From: an uncultured Candidatus Saccharibacteria bacterium | GTDB lineage: Bacteria > Patescibacteriota > Saccharimonadia > Saccharimonadales > Saccharimonadaceae | DNA: 34,503 nt | Direction: 5' to 3' | Assembly (NCBI GenBank): GCA_947425245.1 | Contig: CANDYU010000009.1 | Coordinates: 1 to 34,503, forward strand | Shown here: positions 8,308 through 15,972 of the stretch, in pieces | Layout of the letters: every line of letters starts with the position of its first letter | Position numbering within the stretch: position 1 is the stretch's first letter | The notes under the pieces: model-generated | What the model was told of the DNA's origin: nothing | Seen by the model: only the letters and a program-made list of their open reading frames with translations | Database searches by the model: none | Made by a program: the position numbers and the translations under genes

Positions 8308-11004
8308 CTACTGCCTCACCTTAAACACTGTTTCTTCTCCCTTATTGGCCTCCGCTTCTGACTTCGCTGGCTGCAAAACCTCTATTTCGTCCTCTCCGAC
8401 CACCTCAGCAGCCTCCTGAACCCCTTCCGCACTCTGAGAGGCCAATTTCTCACGTTTCTTTTTCCAAGACTCTAGGAAGCCTCCTGTGGTCTTCTGAGCA
8501 GCATTTTCAGCCGCTTTTTTCTCTTCCTCACCATTTTTACGCGGCGTATTCCACCGAGCCTTAATCTCTTGCTCTACTTCCGCCCTAGTCCGCCCATACT
8601 TCGCCGCCACATACATCTTCATACTTTCCATCAACTCCGCACTCGGCTCGCCCATCGGCGGCAACAAACTCATTGTAAACGGTGACGACGGCAAATTAAA
8701 CATCATCACTGTTGCAATTGCCCGATAATTCCCCTGTTTATGCAAATCTTCAGCGTTAAACACCGGCATAAACGCTTTTTCCATCAATTCTGCATCCGTC
8801 ACCCCTAAACGACCCGCCATAATCGTACCACAGTTGCCCAAAATCGCCTCTCTAATCTTATCTGTTAACTGCGTCATAAACTGATTAGCCAAAACCAAGT
8901 TTAGACGATATTTCCTTGCCTCCGACAGAATACTCTCAAAACTGTCCGTCGCAAAGTTCTGGAACTCATCCACAAACAGACAGAAATCCTTCCTCTCGTC
9001 CTCATCGATATCTGCCCGACTCATCGCTGCTTGCTGGAACTTCATCACCAAAATCATACCTAACAGATTACTATTAATATCCCCGAGCTTACCCTTTGAT
9101 AAGTTCACCAAGAAAATCTTCTTCTCGTCCATAATCTGACGGATATTGAAGCCGCTCTTCGTTTGACCAAGGATATTTCGCATTGTCGTATTACTTAAGA
9201 ATGGTCCCCACTTTGATGCAAACCATGTAATCACTTCACCCGCATCGTTACTCTTCTGGCTCGCTGGAAACTCCTTCGTCCAATAATCATACACTGCTTT
9301 ATCCTTCACATACTGCAGCTTACTCTTTACGAACTCCGGATCCGTAAAACACTGCGGAATATCAATAAATGTCGCCCCATTCGGGTCGCTCATTAAAAGC
9401 AACGCCGCATTCCGGAACATATGTTGACCCCTTGGACCAAAGAATCCCTGGTTCGACGGATCAAACAAACTCTGCAACATTGAAATCCCCTCTTGAACGA
9501 TAAAGTCTTTCTGATCCTCCGTCTGATATTCAAACATATTCATTCCGATCGGATGTTCAATATCTGACGGATCAAAATACACCACATCATCAATCCTATC
9601 CTGTGGCACCTTGCTCAATAATAGCTCCGCCGCATCTCCATGCGGATCAATAAACGCAAAACCCCTTCCCGCCACCATATCTTGATAAGCGATATTTGTC
9701 AAAAGCACCGATTTACCCATACCAGTAGCACCAATCACATAAGTGTGCCGCCGCCTATCATTCTCGCTCAACCGGATTTCTTTCTTCACTCCTCGAAACT
9801 CATTCACCCCTAAAAGCACCCCATCTGTCACCAGCTTCGCCGGCCCATCCACTTGTTTCGTCGCTTGACGCTCAACCTGCGAAGTCGGAATCGCATTCTG
9901 TGCCGGCAAATGAAAAATCGAAGCCAACTCTACACTGTTCAAAATATTTGTTCGCTCATCTCGCGAGAAAAATCGAAAAACATAATCTATTGCTAACTTT
10001 TTTACATCCTTCGCCGCATTATACTTGAAACCATTATAATTTTGCGAATCAAACTGTGAAAATGCAGCCACCAAACCCGACAACATCGCCTCCGACCGTT
10101 CCTTCGATGCACTACTTGCAACCACCCGAATCAGCACCTCAAACCCTGGAAATTTCGTTTTGTTCTCTATCGCCGCAATCTCCTCTTGTTGCAAATTCGA
10201 CAACGGCTCATTCTTATCCTCCGATTTCTCGTGCTCATCTGGCGTATGCCAAAACGCCTGTATAAAATCTTTAATCAAAAGCACAATCTCATAAAAAACT
10301 TGGCTCACTCCGCTTCCACGATGCTTCTTTTTTCCATCCTTCACATTTTTTGCATACTCACTTGATTCCTTCGTCCACGCCCCATCCGTCGGCCTGAACA
10401 AAATCTGTAACGCCATTCCTTCATCTTGTTTCGTTACCGACATCGCATTCAAAATCGCTAAACTTGCATCCCTTTGCGTATCCTCATAAGTATTAATCGG
10501 ATAAACAAACTCCTTCTTCAGTGTCATCTCACCCCCCGCGACCTGATCCGTCGTTACCTCCTCCGTAAAGATACTCTCCTGTTCAATCTCCTCCAGCCTT
10601 GCCGACGGATACGCCGAAAGCACTGCCTGCTTCACTGTCTCCGAAATTACTGCTGGCACCACCGTATAATATCTAATCAGCCCATTCGTCGCCACCACCT
10701 CAAAAGCAATATGCCTCTGCCCAAACATCTTTGTCTTAAACCCCTTAGTTAACGTCGAAGCAATAATCGAATACATCACCTGAGCCTGCGATAATGCTTC
10801 CATCGTCACGTCCCGCTCATCCCTTCCCCCTCCCTGAATATCATCTGTCGATGGCGGCAAATGAATCAACATCGGTATCATCTTTAGCCCCCGTTCATAA
10901 TTTTTCACTTGCCTCTGTTTATTAATATGTAAGCTCCAAATCACCGCAGCCAGCAAAACTACCACCCCAACCACTATCAAAACCCACATCCAACTAGGCA
11001 GCAT
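8308..11004 (-). CDS. VirD4/TraG-like type IV secretion or DNA-transfer ATPase
   Basis: An 898-aa P-loop ATPase. A transmembrane helix lies at the N terminus (MLPSWMWVLIVVGVVVLLAA), Walker A GATGMGKS near residue 425, FIDPHGDAAELLL just after, and Walker B FCLFVDEFQNF near residue 678. This order and the conserved DPHGD and ANQFMTQL segments match the VirD4/TraG/TrwB coupling-protein group, which feeds DNA or protein into type IV systems. In Patescibacteria such genes often occur with incomplete secretion sets, and no other clear T4SS gene is in this window. I chose the ATG at 11002-11004, preceded by GGAG and AGGA, over an upstream in-frame start at 11049 that overlaps the preceding gene more. 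The last ~100 residues are charged and low-complexity. Confidence 0.8.
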   Translation of the reverse strand: MLPSWMWVLIVVGVVVLLAAVIWSLHINKQRQVKNYERGLKMIPMLIHLPPSTDDIQGGGRDERDVTMEALSQAQVMYSIIASTLTKGFKTKMFGQRHIAFEVVATNGLIRYYTVVPAVISETVKQAVLSAYPSARLEEIEQESIFTEEVTTDQVAGGEMTLKKEFVYPINTYEDTQRDASLAILNAMSVTKQDEGMALQILFRPTDGAWTKESSEYAKNVKDGKKKHRGSGVSQVFYEIVLLIKDFIQAFWHTPDEHEKSEDKNEPLSNLQQEEIAAIENKTKFPGFEVLIRVVASSASKERSEAMLSGLVAAFSQFDSQNYNGFKYNAAKDVKKLAIDYVFRFFSRDERTNILNSVELASIFHLPAQNAIPTSQVERQATKQVDGPAKLVTDGVLLGVNEFRGVKKEIRLSENDRRRHTYVIGATGMGKSVLLTNIAYQDMVAGRGFAFIDPHGDAAELLLSKVPQDRIDDVVYFDPSDIEHPIGMNMFEYQTEDQKDFIVQEGISMLQSLFDPSNQGFFGPRGQHMFRNAALLLMSDPNGATFIDIPQCFTDPEFVKSKLQYVKDKAVYDYWTKEFPASQKSNDAGEVITWFASKWGPFLSNTTMRNILGQTKSGFNIRQIMDEKKIFLVNLSKGKLGDINSNLLGMILVMKFQQAAMSRADIDEDERKDFCLFVDEFQNFATDSFESILSEARKYRLNLVLANQFMTQLTDKIREAILGNCGTIMAGRLGVTDAELMEKAFMPVFNAEDLHKQGNYRAIATVMMFNLPSSPFTMSLLPPMGEPSAELMESMKMYVAAKYGRTRAEVEQEIKARWNTPRKNGEEEKKAAENAAQKTTGGFLESWKKKREKLASQSAEGVQEAAEVVGEDEIEVLQPAKSEAEANKGEETVFKVRQ

Positions 11005-11599
11005 CGTTCCTATCTCCAATCCGCCTGTTAAACACCCTGAGTAGCTCATTCGTAAACCAATTTCGACTCCTCTCCAATTCCGCTGGCGAAAAACTCTTCC
11101 CCTTCGTAATCTCCTTAATCTGTGGCATCGCCAACTCCGCCACCTTCTCCTGGCTATTAGCCATAATCCTCACCTCAAACGACCGCCCCTGCCCCTCCTC
11201 AGTCTCCAAATTCTCCCGATCAGCCCGCAAACGCTCTTCTTCCTGCAACTTCGTCTCTTCTCCCGCAAATTCTTCCGGCCGCATAATCTCTTGCTCATCT
11301 CGCACCAATTCCGCCACTCCCTCCGCCAAATTGTGCGACATTACCTCATTCCCCGCCAAGCCACCTCCTATACCCCCCGACGTATTTTCAGCACCAAGCC
11401 CATACTGCTCTCGCCCCACCCTTAGAGCTACCCCACCCACTTGTCGTTGCATCTGTCCATTCGCTATGTCCCCTCCTCGCTCGCTCGCCACCCCTGACCC
11501 ACCAGCTCCCTTCTCCTGGACCTGCGATAGCCACTGATCACGCTCCAGATTCGTCGCCCGTTCGATCTCTTCTGTCATTTGCTTCGCGTGATTATTCAT
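10994..11599 (-). CDS. Hypothetical hydrophilic protein upstream of the VirD4-like ATPase
   Basis: A 201-aa protein I do not recognise. It is highly charged, with no signal peptide or membrane segment. A Gly-rich stretch (about residues 30-85) precedes a Glu/Arg-rich part (about 90-140) and a more ordered C terminus (about 150-195). It overlaps the VirD4-like gene by 11 bp, which suggests translational coupling and a shared role. The ATG (11597-11599) has no Shine-Dalgarno site; an extended -10 (TGGTAGAAT) ends 6 nt upstream, so the operon mRNA is probably leaderless. Confidence 0.65.
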   Translation of the reverse strand: MNNHAKQMTEEIERATNLERDQWLSQVQEKGAGGSGVASERGGDIANGQMQRQVGGVALRVGREQYGLGAENTSGGIGGGLAGNEVMSHNLAEGVAELVRDEQEIMRPEEFAGEETKLQEEERLRADRENLETEEGQGRSFEVRIMANSQEKVAELAMPQIKEITKGKSFSPAELERSRNWFTNELLRVFNRRIGDRNDAA

Positions 11600-11778
11600 A
11601 AGCTTATTCTACCATATAGCCCCCATTTTGTTCAATTTTTTTGTCCAACTACACCCCAACCTTACATACAACATAGACCAGCCATTATTAATTGCTCTAA
11701 CCCCGCGACGAAACCCAATTATTGACAATCGACCTAGACTCACACAAAAAGTCTGGTTATCAATAAACAATCCAACAC

Positions 11779-11800
11779 AAAAAAACACAGCTCTCGCTGT
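11779..11800 (-). terminator. Rho-independent terminator downstream of the small membrane protein
   Basis: On the minus strand ACAGC-GAGA-GCTGT is followed by G and seven T (plus strand A-run at 11779-11785). It lies 15 bp past the stop of the gene at 11815, so it probably ends that transcript. The stretch 11600-11778 has no credible gene. Confidence 0.75.
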
Positions 11801-11814
11801 TCTCATTCCCAAAA

Positions 11815-12153
11815 CTACGCTGTATGCTTGCTCACCAAAAAACAAGTCAAGAAGACGAACACCGCCATCAAAGCCACCGTCATCACATTCATCGTTCCCA
11901 CCAAAATCAGCATCACCGGCCCAAAAGCAATCACCGCCCCATACAAGTACTCCTTCTTCCGCATCTGTTTCCCTGCCATTTTTACCCACATTTTCACCAA
12001 GCCTACTGCAACACAAAACATCAGAACATAAAATGTTGTAAAAAATAACAGAGCACCCCACGGGCCAACACTAATCGGCGTCGTAAAATTCATCAACACC
12101 AACAGAATCATTGCTGCTACCAAACCTAAAACCGGAACCAAACGCCTAGACAT
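11815..12153 (-). CDS. Small multi-pass membrane protein
   Basis: A 112-aa protein with about four hydrophobic helices (roughly residues 6-22, 33-52, 66-84 and 88-106). I do not recognise a family. I chose the ATG at 12151-12153 rather than an upstream GTG start, because an extended -10 (TGCTATAAT, hexamer 12160-12165) ends 6 nt before it and no ribosome binding site is present. The same AAGCTT spacer between the -10 and the ATG also occurs at the gene starting at 11599, so the two promoters may be duplicates. Confidence 0.6.
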   Translation of the reverse strand: MSRRLVPVLGLVAAMILLVLMNFTTPISVGPWGALLFFTTFYVLMFCVAVGLVKMWVKMAGKQMRKKEYLYGAVIAFGPVMLILVGTMNVMTVALMAVFVFLTCFLVSKHTA

Positions 12154-12289
12154 AAGCTTATTATAGCACACCCCACCCCAAAACCTACTAACGCTCAGCT
12201 CAAAAAGAATATCGATAGATCCCCATAAAACCTGACTTCCCGTCAAAAACCAACTAGTTTCCCTCGTCACTACTGAAATCCATCTTAGT

Positions 12290-12889
12290 GAGAATGGGTG
12301 AGTTATCTGGCATTATACATCGTTACTTTGGGCCACAACTCATCCCATCCTCTATTGACCGCTCCACTTATCGTGGGGCACACGTCCTTATTGAGTTTCT
12401 TCATCTGTTTTCTCCTATCACAATGTGCTAACAGAATCGAACCTCAACATTCCTGCAAGTTACTTCCAGGAATCTTTCAGCCTCTCCTACTACTATGACA
12501 TATTCAAAGCCTTATCTATTCCCTTCCGCCATCATCTCGTGCTCAACCCTTAAATATCATAAGGGCGATCGTACAAAGCAAATCCTCAAAAGCTAACAAG
12601 CAAGGTGTACCCGAAGGTCAACCTCCAAGCCAGCCCCTGTTCTTGCGGGCTACGCAATAGGATGACTCGACAATCGCCCAATTGAAGTTCATGGGGGTTG
12701 ACCCATTTCCTTCTCAGATCGCCTGTCAGTTGCATCGATATGATGTTTCCGCAAGCTTCAGGTAATTCCTAAGAGTGTAATTTATGGCTAGAAATTACCT
12801 TCCAGCTCGCTGAAGGAGCCGAAGCAAACTTGCACACATATATTTGTTAAAATACATTTTTGTTGTCCGTGTTTGTCTTGTTTTGGACT
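12290..12889 (-). ncRNA. Candidate large structured RNA, unidentified
   Basis: This gene-free region has a good minus-strand promoter just upstream. Near its 5' end three nested stems can be drawn: GCAAG/CTTGC, CTTCA/TGAAG and GGTAATT/AATTACC. Further on, GGTTGACC/GGTCAACC and ATCGCCC/GGGCGAT interleave and could form a pseudoknot, and ATTCCTG/CAGGAAT forms another hairpin. Near the 3' end GATGGG-TGAGTT pairs with AACTCA-CCCATT. I could not match it to tmRNA, RNase P, SRP RNA, 6S RNA or group I introns. A group II intron or retroelement remnant is possible: it starts near GTGTG and has a short ORF far downstream. The 3' end is a guess. Confidence 0.45.
12303..12404 (-). CDS. Candidate 33-codon ORF inside the unidentified RNA
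   Basis: An ATG at 12402-12404 is preceded by AGGAG at a 7-nt spacing, a strong Shine-Dalgarno site. The 33-aa product begins MKKLNKDVCPTISG and ends WPKVTMYNAR. The latter part weakly resembles the N terminus of some bacterial reverse transcriptases, where an LxxxI...NL pattern precedes the catalytic domain; this could be chance. Its last codons lie in the hairpin at 12300-12350. It could be a regulatory peptide, a remnant of a longer gene, or spurious. Confidence 0.3.
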   Translation of the reverse strand: MKKLNKDVCPTISGAVNRGWDELWPKVTMYNAR

Positions 12890-12895
12890 GTCTTC

Positions 12896-12924
12896 ATCAT
12901 AGCACGCTTACGCTAATATTTCAA
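12896..12924 (-). promoter_or_regulatory. Promoter of the unidentified RNA
   Basis: TTGAAA (12919-12924) and TATGAT (12896-12901) are separated by 17 bp, and TGC precedes the -10 hexamer (extended -10). No gene starts downstream for nearly 500 bp, so it most likely drives a non-coding transcript from about 12889. The palindrome array begins 18 bp upstream. Confidence 0.6.
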
Positions 12925-12942
12925 TACTTTTTGCCAAAAATA

Positions 12943-13134
12943 TGTTGTGTTTCTTACAACAAATAGCATTTTCAATCTGTTATTTTCATCATTTCGCATG
13001 TTGTAAACTTCACAACATATACCATTCCGCCCATGCTTTCCTGTTGTAGTTTTTACAACAATTCCAATGCATTCATGTCATAATTACAACACTCACCAAA
13101 CCTTCCATGCTTTTCTGTTGTGTTTTTCACAATA
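12943..13134. repeat. Array of four 19-bp palindromes, TGTTGT-N7-ACAACA
   Basis: Four copies with an identical 7-bp spacer lie at 12943-12961, 12999-13017, 13042-13060 and 13116-13134; the last has ACAATA as its right arm. Extra half-sites ACAACA occur at 13086 and 13165. The fixed 19-bp geometry suggests binding sites for a dimeric DNA-binding protein. They lie upstream of the orphan RNA promoter, and further matches occur before and inside comM and before the gene at 32674. Confidence 0.7.
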
Positions 13135-13283
13135 ATTGACTGAATATCTATTCATATATTTTTTACAACACAATACTTCCCATAATTCCCTTCACTAGTA
13201 ACCCTTCCCCGATTTATAACTCGCCCCCCAATCATCCTACCACCCCTCCAACAACGCATCCATCTGCCCGACCGACACTAAAC

Positions 13284-13425
13284 AAAAAGGAACTCCTCTT
13301 CCAAGAAGTCCCAAAAAAGTAGAAAGACCGGTAACTGCGAGGAAAACCGGTCTTTCGTAGAGTGTGGAGTTATTTTGGCTATAATGTTTATTTTTGGTTC
13401 TGAATAATTTTTTTATTCAAGAACT
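13284..13425 (-). ncRNA. Candidate small RNA with three hairpins
   Basis: A complete small transcription unit with no gene. From a strong promoter the RNA would start near 13425, form a hairpin with arms GTTCTTGAATAA and TTATTCAGAAC, then a perfect 10-bp hairpin AAAGACCGGT/ACCGGTCTTT (13323-13355) with a pyrimidine-rich loop containing TTTTCCTC, and end at a terminator hairpin (13289-13312) followed by TTTTT. T-runs follow both of the latter hairpins. The loop CCTC could pair with Shine-Dalgarno sequences. Not recognised as a known RNA family. Confidence 0.6.
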
Positions 13426-13431
13426 ATCCCT

Positions 13432-13460
13432 ATTATATGTCCGAAAAATGCTTAAGTCAA
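13432..13460 (-). promoter_or_regulatory. Promoter of the candidate small RNA
   Basis: TTGACT (13455-13460) and a perfect TATAAT (13432-13437) are separated by 17 bp on the minus strand. This is among the best promoter matches in the window. Confidence 0.75.
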
Positions 13461-13576
13461 CAACTTTTTGAATACTTTTTTTATAATTTTTTTCGAGTTT
13501 TCCACAGGCATTTCGTGCAACAAAATCGTCCATTTTTATACCCACGAAGAACCACCCAACATTCCCCACCGACCAC

Positions 13577-13596
13577 AAAAAACAGCCACTAGGCCG
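13577..13596 (-). terminator. tmRNA terminator
   Basis: On the minus strand CGGCC-TAGT-GGCTG is followed by six T. It lies 16 bp past the encoded CCA end of tmRNA. Confidence 0.65.
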
Positions 13597-13611
13597 TTTC
13601 TGAAACAAGTG

Positions 13612-13965
13612 TGGTGGAGCTGCCGGATACTGCCTCCGGGTCCGAAAAATCTCCATAATACCATTCTACATGCATAGTCATTTGTTTCGTCGGCGAACTC
13701 CCATAGCTGCAAATGACAAAACTATGGGCACCCTGATTATAATTGTCAGGATCAGGGTAATCACTCCCGTCACCTTATCACCGTAATATAATAATCTTCA
13801 GTCTACGGAGACTCAACCTCAGACCAGCTTAGTATATATTTCTAAGCAAAAGCAGGTGCGTAAAGCACATGCTTAGTAGTGTTTTTTGCACTTATTTATA
13901 ATACTTACGGTATCAATCGACATGCCTGGTATCTGTTAATAATTCGTCTAAGCTTTGTCAGCCCC
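13612..13965 (-). ncRNA. ssrA: Transfer-messenger RNA (tmRNA)
   Basis: A 354-nt RNA that rescues stalled ribosomes by trans-translation. The 5' end GGGGCTG pairs with CAGCTCC before the encoded ACCA at the 3' end. The T-arm is CCGGA-GGCAGTA-TCCGG, with the unusual loop also seen in two-piece tmRNAs of Alphaproteobacteria. The tag frame (13842-13889) starts with the resume codon GCA and reads AKNTTKHVLYAPAFA and TAG. A clear H-type pseudoknot is formed by CCCATAG/CTATGGG interleaved with GTCATTTG/CAAATGAC. The tag lacks the usual LAA end. A promoter lies upstream and a terminator downstream. The RNA overlaps no gene once comM is started at 14108. Confidence 0.93.
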
Positions 13966-13975
13966 AACTGACCCC

Positions 13976-14004
13976 AATATACCACAGCCTTTTTCCATTT
14001 ACAA
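13976..14004 (-). promoter_or_regulatory. tmRNA promoter
   Basis: TTGTAA (13999-14004) and TATATT (13976-13981) on the minus strand are separated by 17 bp. They end about 10 nt upstream of the tmRNA 5' end, so little or no 5' trimming may be needed. Confidence 0.6.
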
Positions 14005-14070
14005 CCCCATATCCTCAAAAACGTTGTACAAAATACTTCAACATCGATTTTCATCCTATGTGAGCCGCGG

Positions 14071-14089
14071 GGTTGTAATTTTCACAAAA
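14071..14089. promoter_or_regulatory. 19-bp palindrome-like site before comM
   Basis: GGTTGT-N7-ACAAAA lies 18 bp upstream of the chosen comM start and has the same 6-7-6 geometry as the array at 12943-13134. A weaker match, CGTTGT-N7-ACTTCA, lies at 14022-14040. They may regulate comM and the divergent tmRNA. Confidence 0.4.
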
Positions 14090-14107
14090 ACAGAGTTAGC
14101 TATCTAC

Positions 14108-15889
14108 ATGATTGCAAAAATATATTCTGCCCTTCCTCAGGGCTTCAGTGGTAAATTAGTTGAAGTAGAAGGAGATTCTAACCGCGGCCTCCCTACCTTT
14201 AATATTGTCGGAATGGCTGCTAAAACCGTCTCTGAGGCCCGTGAACGCGTCCGAGCGGCTATTACTAACTCTGGCTTCCAATTCCCCGCTAAAAAGGTCA
14301 CTATTAACCTCGCACCAGCCGATCTACCAAAAGATAGCCCAGGTCTAGATTTACCCATTGCCATTAGTGTTCTCGCCCTCTCCAGTCAACTTCAGCACCC
14401 CAGTCTATCGAAAGCCCTCTTTGCCGGAGAGCTATCTTTAGATGGAGGTATTCGCCCCATTAAAGGCATCATTAACATCGTTGAAATAGCCCGAGACCAA
14501 AACTTCACCAAAGCAATCATTCCTACCGCCAACCTACCTCAAGCCTCGCTTGTTCCTGGCATTAAAGTTATAGGTGTTAGCTCTCTAATTGAGTTATTTT
14601 TACAACTCCATGGTCAAAATTCCTCGATTCTGTTGAACACTAAAAATAACGATTTTCATAACTTTATTACTCAAAGACCTCTAACCCCTATTGTAAAAAT
14701 TACTTGTTCAGACAATGACCCCTATTCTCGTAATCATCACAACGAGTTCATCAACCCGCCTTCTTCCAAAACGACCAGTGCTCAAACTCCTCGATCCTCT
14801 ACTGTTGTTAAAAATACAAATATAGGAGTAACACCGCACTACCCTCCTACCATTGTAAAAAAGACAAATATAGATAAACACATTGTTGTAAAAAATAATC
14901 AAACATCGTTCATCGATCATACCTATCCTCTACTTGACCATATTTACGGACAAGAGTTAGCAAAACGTGCTCTCACTATCGCCGTTGCCGGACATCATAA
15001 TATCCTCTTCAGTGGACCTCCAGGTGCTGGCAAAACTCTTCTCGCCCAAGTTGCCAGGAATCTTCTTCCTGATCCCACCCCAGAAGAAATTTTAGAAATC
15101 ACCAAGGTGTATTCTCTCTTAGACAGTAATTTTTACAACATAAAGACTCGACCTTTTCGTTCACCGCATCATACCGCCAGTCCTTCCTCTATCATCGGCG
15201 GTGGGTCTCAAGCTCTACCAGGAGAAATTACCCTTGCTCATAAAGGCATTCTCTTCCTTGATGAACTCCCCGAATTCTCTAGAAATGTCATCGAAGCCCT
15301 CAGACAACCACTCGAAAGCCGCCAAGTCACCATCACTCGTACCGGAAATCGCAGCACCTACCCCGCTGATTTCATGCTCATTGCTACCATGAACCCTTGC
15401 CCTTGTGGTCATCTTAGCGACCCCAGACAATCTTGTACATGCACCCCTCAACAAATCTCCCTCTACCAAAAGAAACTCTCTGGCCCCATCCTTGATCGCT
15501 TCGATCTCATTATCCACGTTAAGCCCGTCAAAAGTACCGATCTTCTCCCTCCTTCTGGCAAAACTGTTGCAAAAAATACTAAATCATCGAAACAGCCATC
15601 ACCCCCACTTCAACATAGTGTTGTAAAAAATAATATTTCAGAAGCAATAAACCGTCAATTCACCCGTTACCACTCACCTGGTCACTTTAATAGCCTACTC
15701 ACCCCAAGCGAGATAGAAACTTTAACCTCACCAGTTCATCAACTCCTCGAAGCTGCCATCGAAAAATTACACCTTTCAGCTCGTAGCTATTTTAAAATCC
15801 TTAAGGTAGCTCGTACCATCGCCGATCTCGACGACTCACCCGTCATCAACATATCACACCTGTCTGAAGCTCTCAGCTACCGCTCATAA
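14108..15889 (+). CDS. comM: ComM/YifB family AAA+ ATPase (Mg-chelatase-like)
   Basis: A 593-aa protein of the ComM/YifB family; ComM is a helicase that promotes branch migration during natural transformation in other bacteria. The N-terminal domain has the family hallmark GLPTFNIVGMAAKTVSEARERVRA and ITNSGFQFPAKKVTINLAPADL. Walker A is GPPGAGKT, Walker B is ILFLDELPEF, and MNPCPCGHLSD with later cysteines is the usual metal-binding-like segment. I chose the ATG at 14108 because the family starts with a MIxKIYS-like sequence; an upstream ATG at 13955 would overlap tmRNA. Two linkers (about residues 215-275 and 530-560) are poorly conserved and encode repeats such as VVKNTNI and VVKNNIS. Confidence 0.92.
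   Translation: MIAKIYSALPQGFSGKLVEVEGDSNRGLPTFNIVGMAAKTVSEARERVRAAITNSGFQFPAKKVTINLAPADLPKDSPGLDLPIAISVLALSSQLQHPSLSKALFAGELSLDGGIRPIKGIINIVEIARDQNFTKAIIPTANLPQASLVPGIKVIGVSSLIELFLQLHGQNSSILLNTKNNDFHNFITQRPLTPIVKITCSDNDPYSRNHHNEFINPPSSKTTSAQTPRSSTVVKNTNIGVTPHYPPTIVKKTNIDKHIVVKNNQTSFIDHTYPLLDHIYGQELAKRALTIAVAGHHNILFSGPPGAGKTLLAQVARNLLPDPTPEEILEITKVYSLLDSNFYNIKTRPFRSPHHTASPSSIIGGGSQALPGEITLAHKGILFLDELPEFSRNVIEALRQPLESRQVTITRTGNRSTYPADFMLIATMNPCPCGHLSDPRQSCTCTPQQISLYQKKLSGPILDRFDLIIHVKPVKSTDLLPPSGKTVAKNTKSSKQPSPPLQHSVVKNNISEAINRQFTRYHSPGHFNSLLTPSEIETLTSPVHQLLEAAIEKLHLSARSYFKILKVARTIADLDDSPVINISHLSEALSYRS
14803..15637. repeat. Palindrome-like motifs inside comM
   Basis: Sites with the geometry of the 19-bp palindrome occur in the comM linkers: TGTTGT-N7-ACAAAT (14803-14821), CATTGT-N7-ACAAAT (14851-14869), and weaker or half matches at 14884-14902, 15565-15583 and 15619-15637. 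They encode recurring VVKN-like peptides. Repeats placed within coding linkers suggest spread of the motif or selection for the DNA sites. Confidence 0.45.
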
Positions 15890-15909
15890 GCAAAACTCCT
15901 AAACCACCC

Positions 15910-15938
15910 TTGTTTTTTCTCTTAACCTTTGATACAAT
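15910..15938 (+). promoter_or_regulatory. Promoter of the infC-rpmI-rplT-rpmB operon
   Basis: TTGTTT (15910-15915) and TACAAT (15933-15938) are separated by 17 bp, leaving a leader of about 28 nt before the infC start. Confidence 0.6.
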
Positions 15939-15972
15939 AAAAACAGTTCAAATAAGCGAAAGGAAGTCAGCC

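Noticed and set aside
11609-12061. 150-aa minus-strand ORF (11609-12061) and plus-strand ORFs in 11628-12041
   Set aside because: They are shadows of the small membrane protein at 11815-12153 and of the terminator region, with no start signals or family resemblance.
12290-12889. tmRNA, SRP RNA or group I intron at this position
   Set aside because: None of their signature sequences fit, and a clear tmRNA lies at 13612-13965.
12943-13500. Replication origin in the AT-rich zone with palindromes and a TTTTCCACA near 13498
   Set aside because: Only one DnaA-box-like sequence was seen, no dnaA or dnaN is nearby, and strand composition does not seem to switch here.
13417-13656. 79-aa minus-strand ORF
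   Set aside because: It overlaps the tmRNA 3' end and the small-RNA promoter and has no ribosome binding site.
13955-14107. Upstream start of comM at 13955
   Set aside because: It overlaps the tmRNA 5' end and promoter, and the added residues do not match the family; the ATG at 14108 gives the family N terminus.
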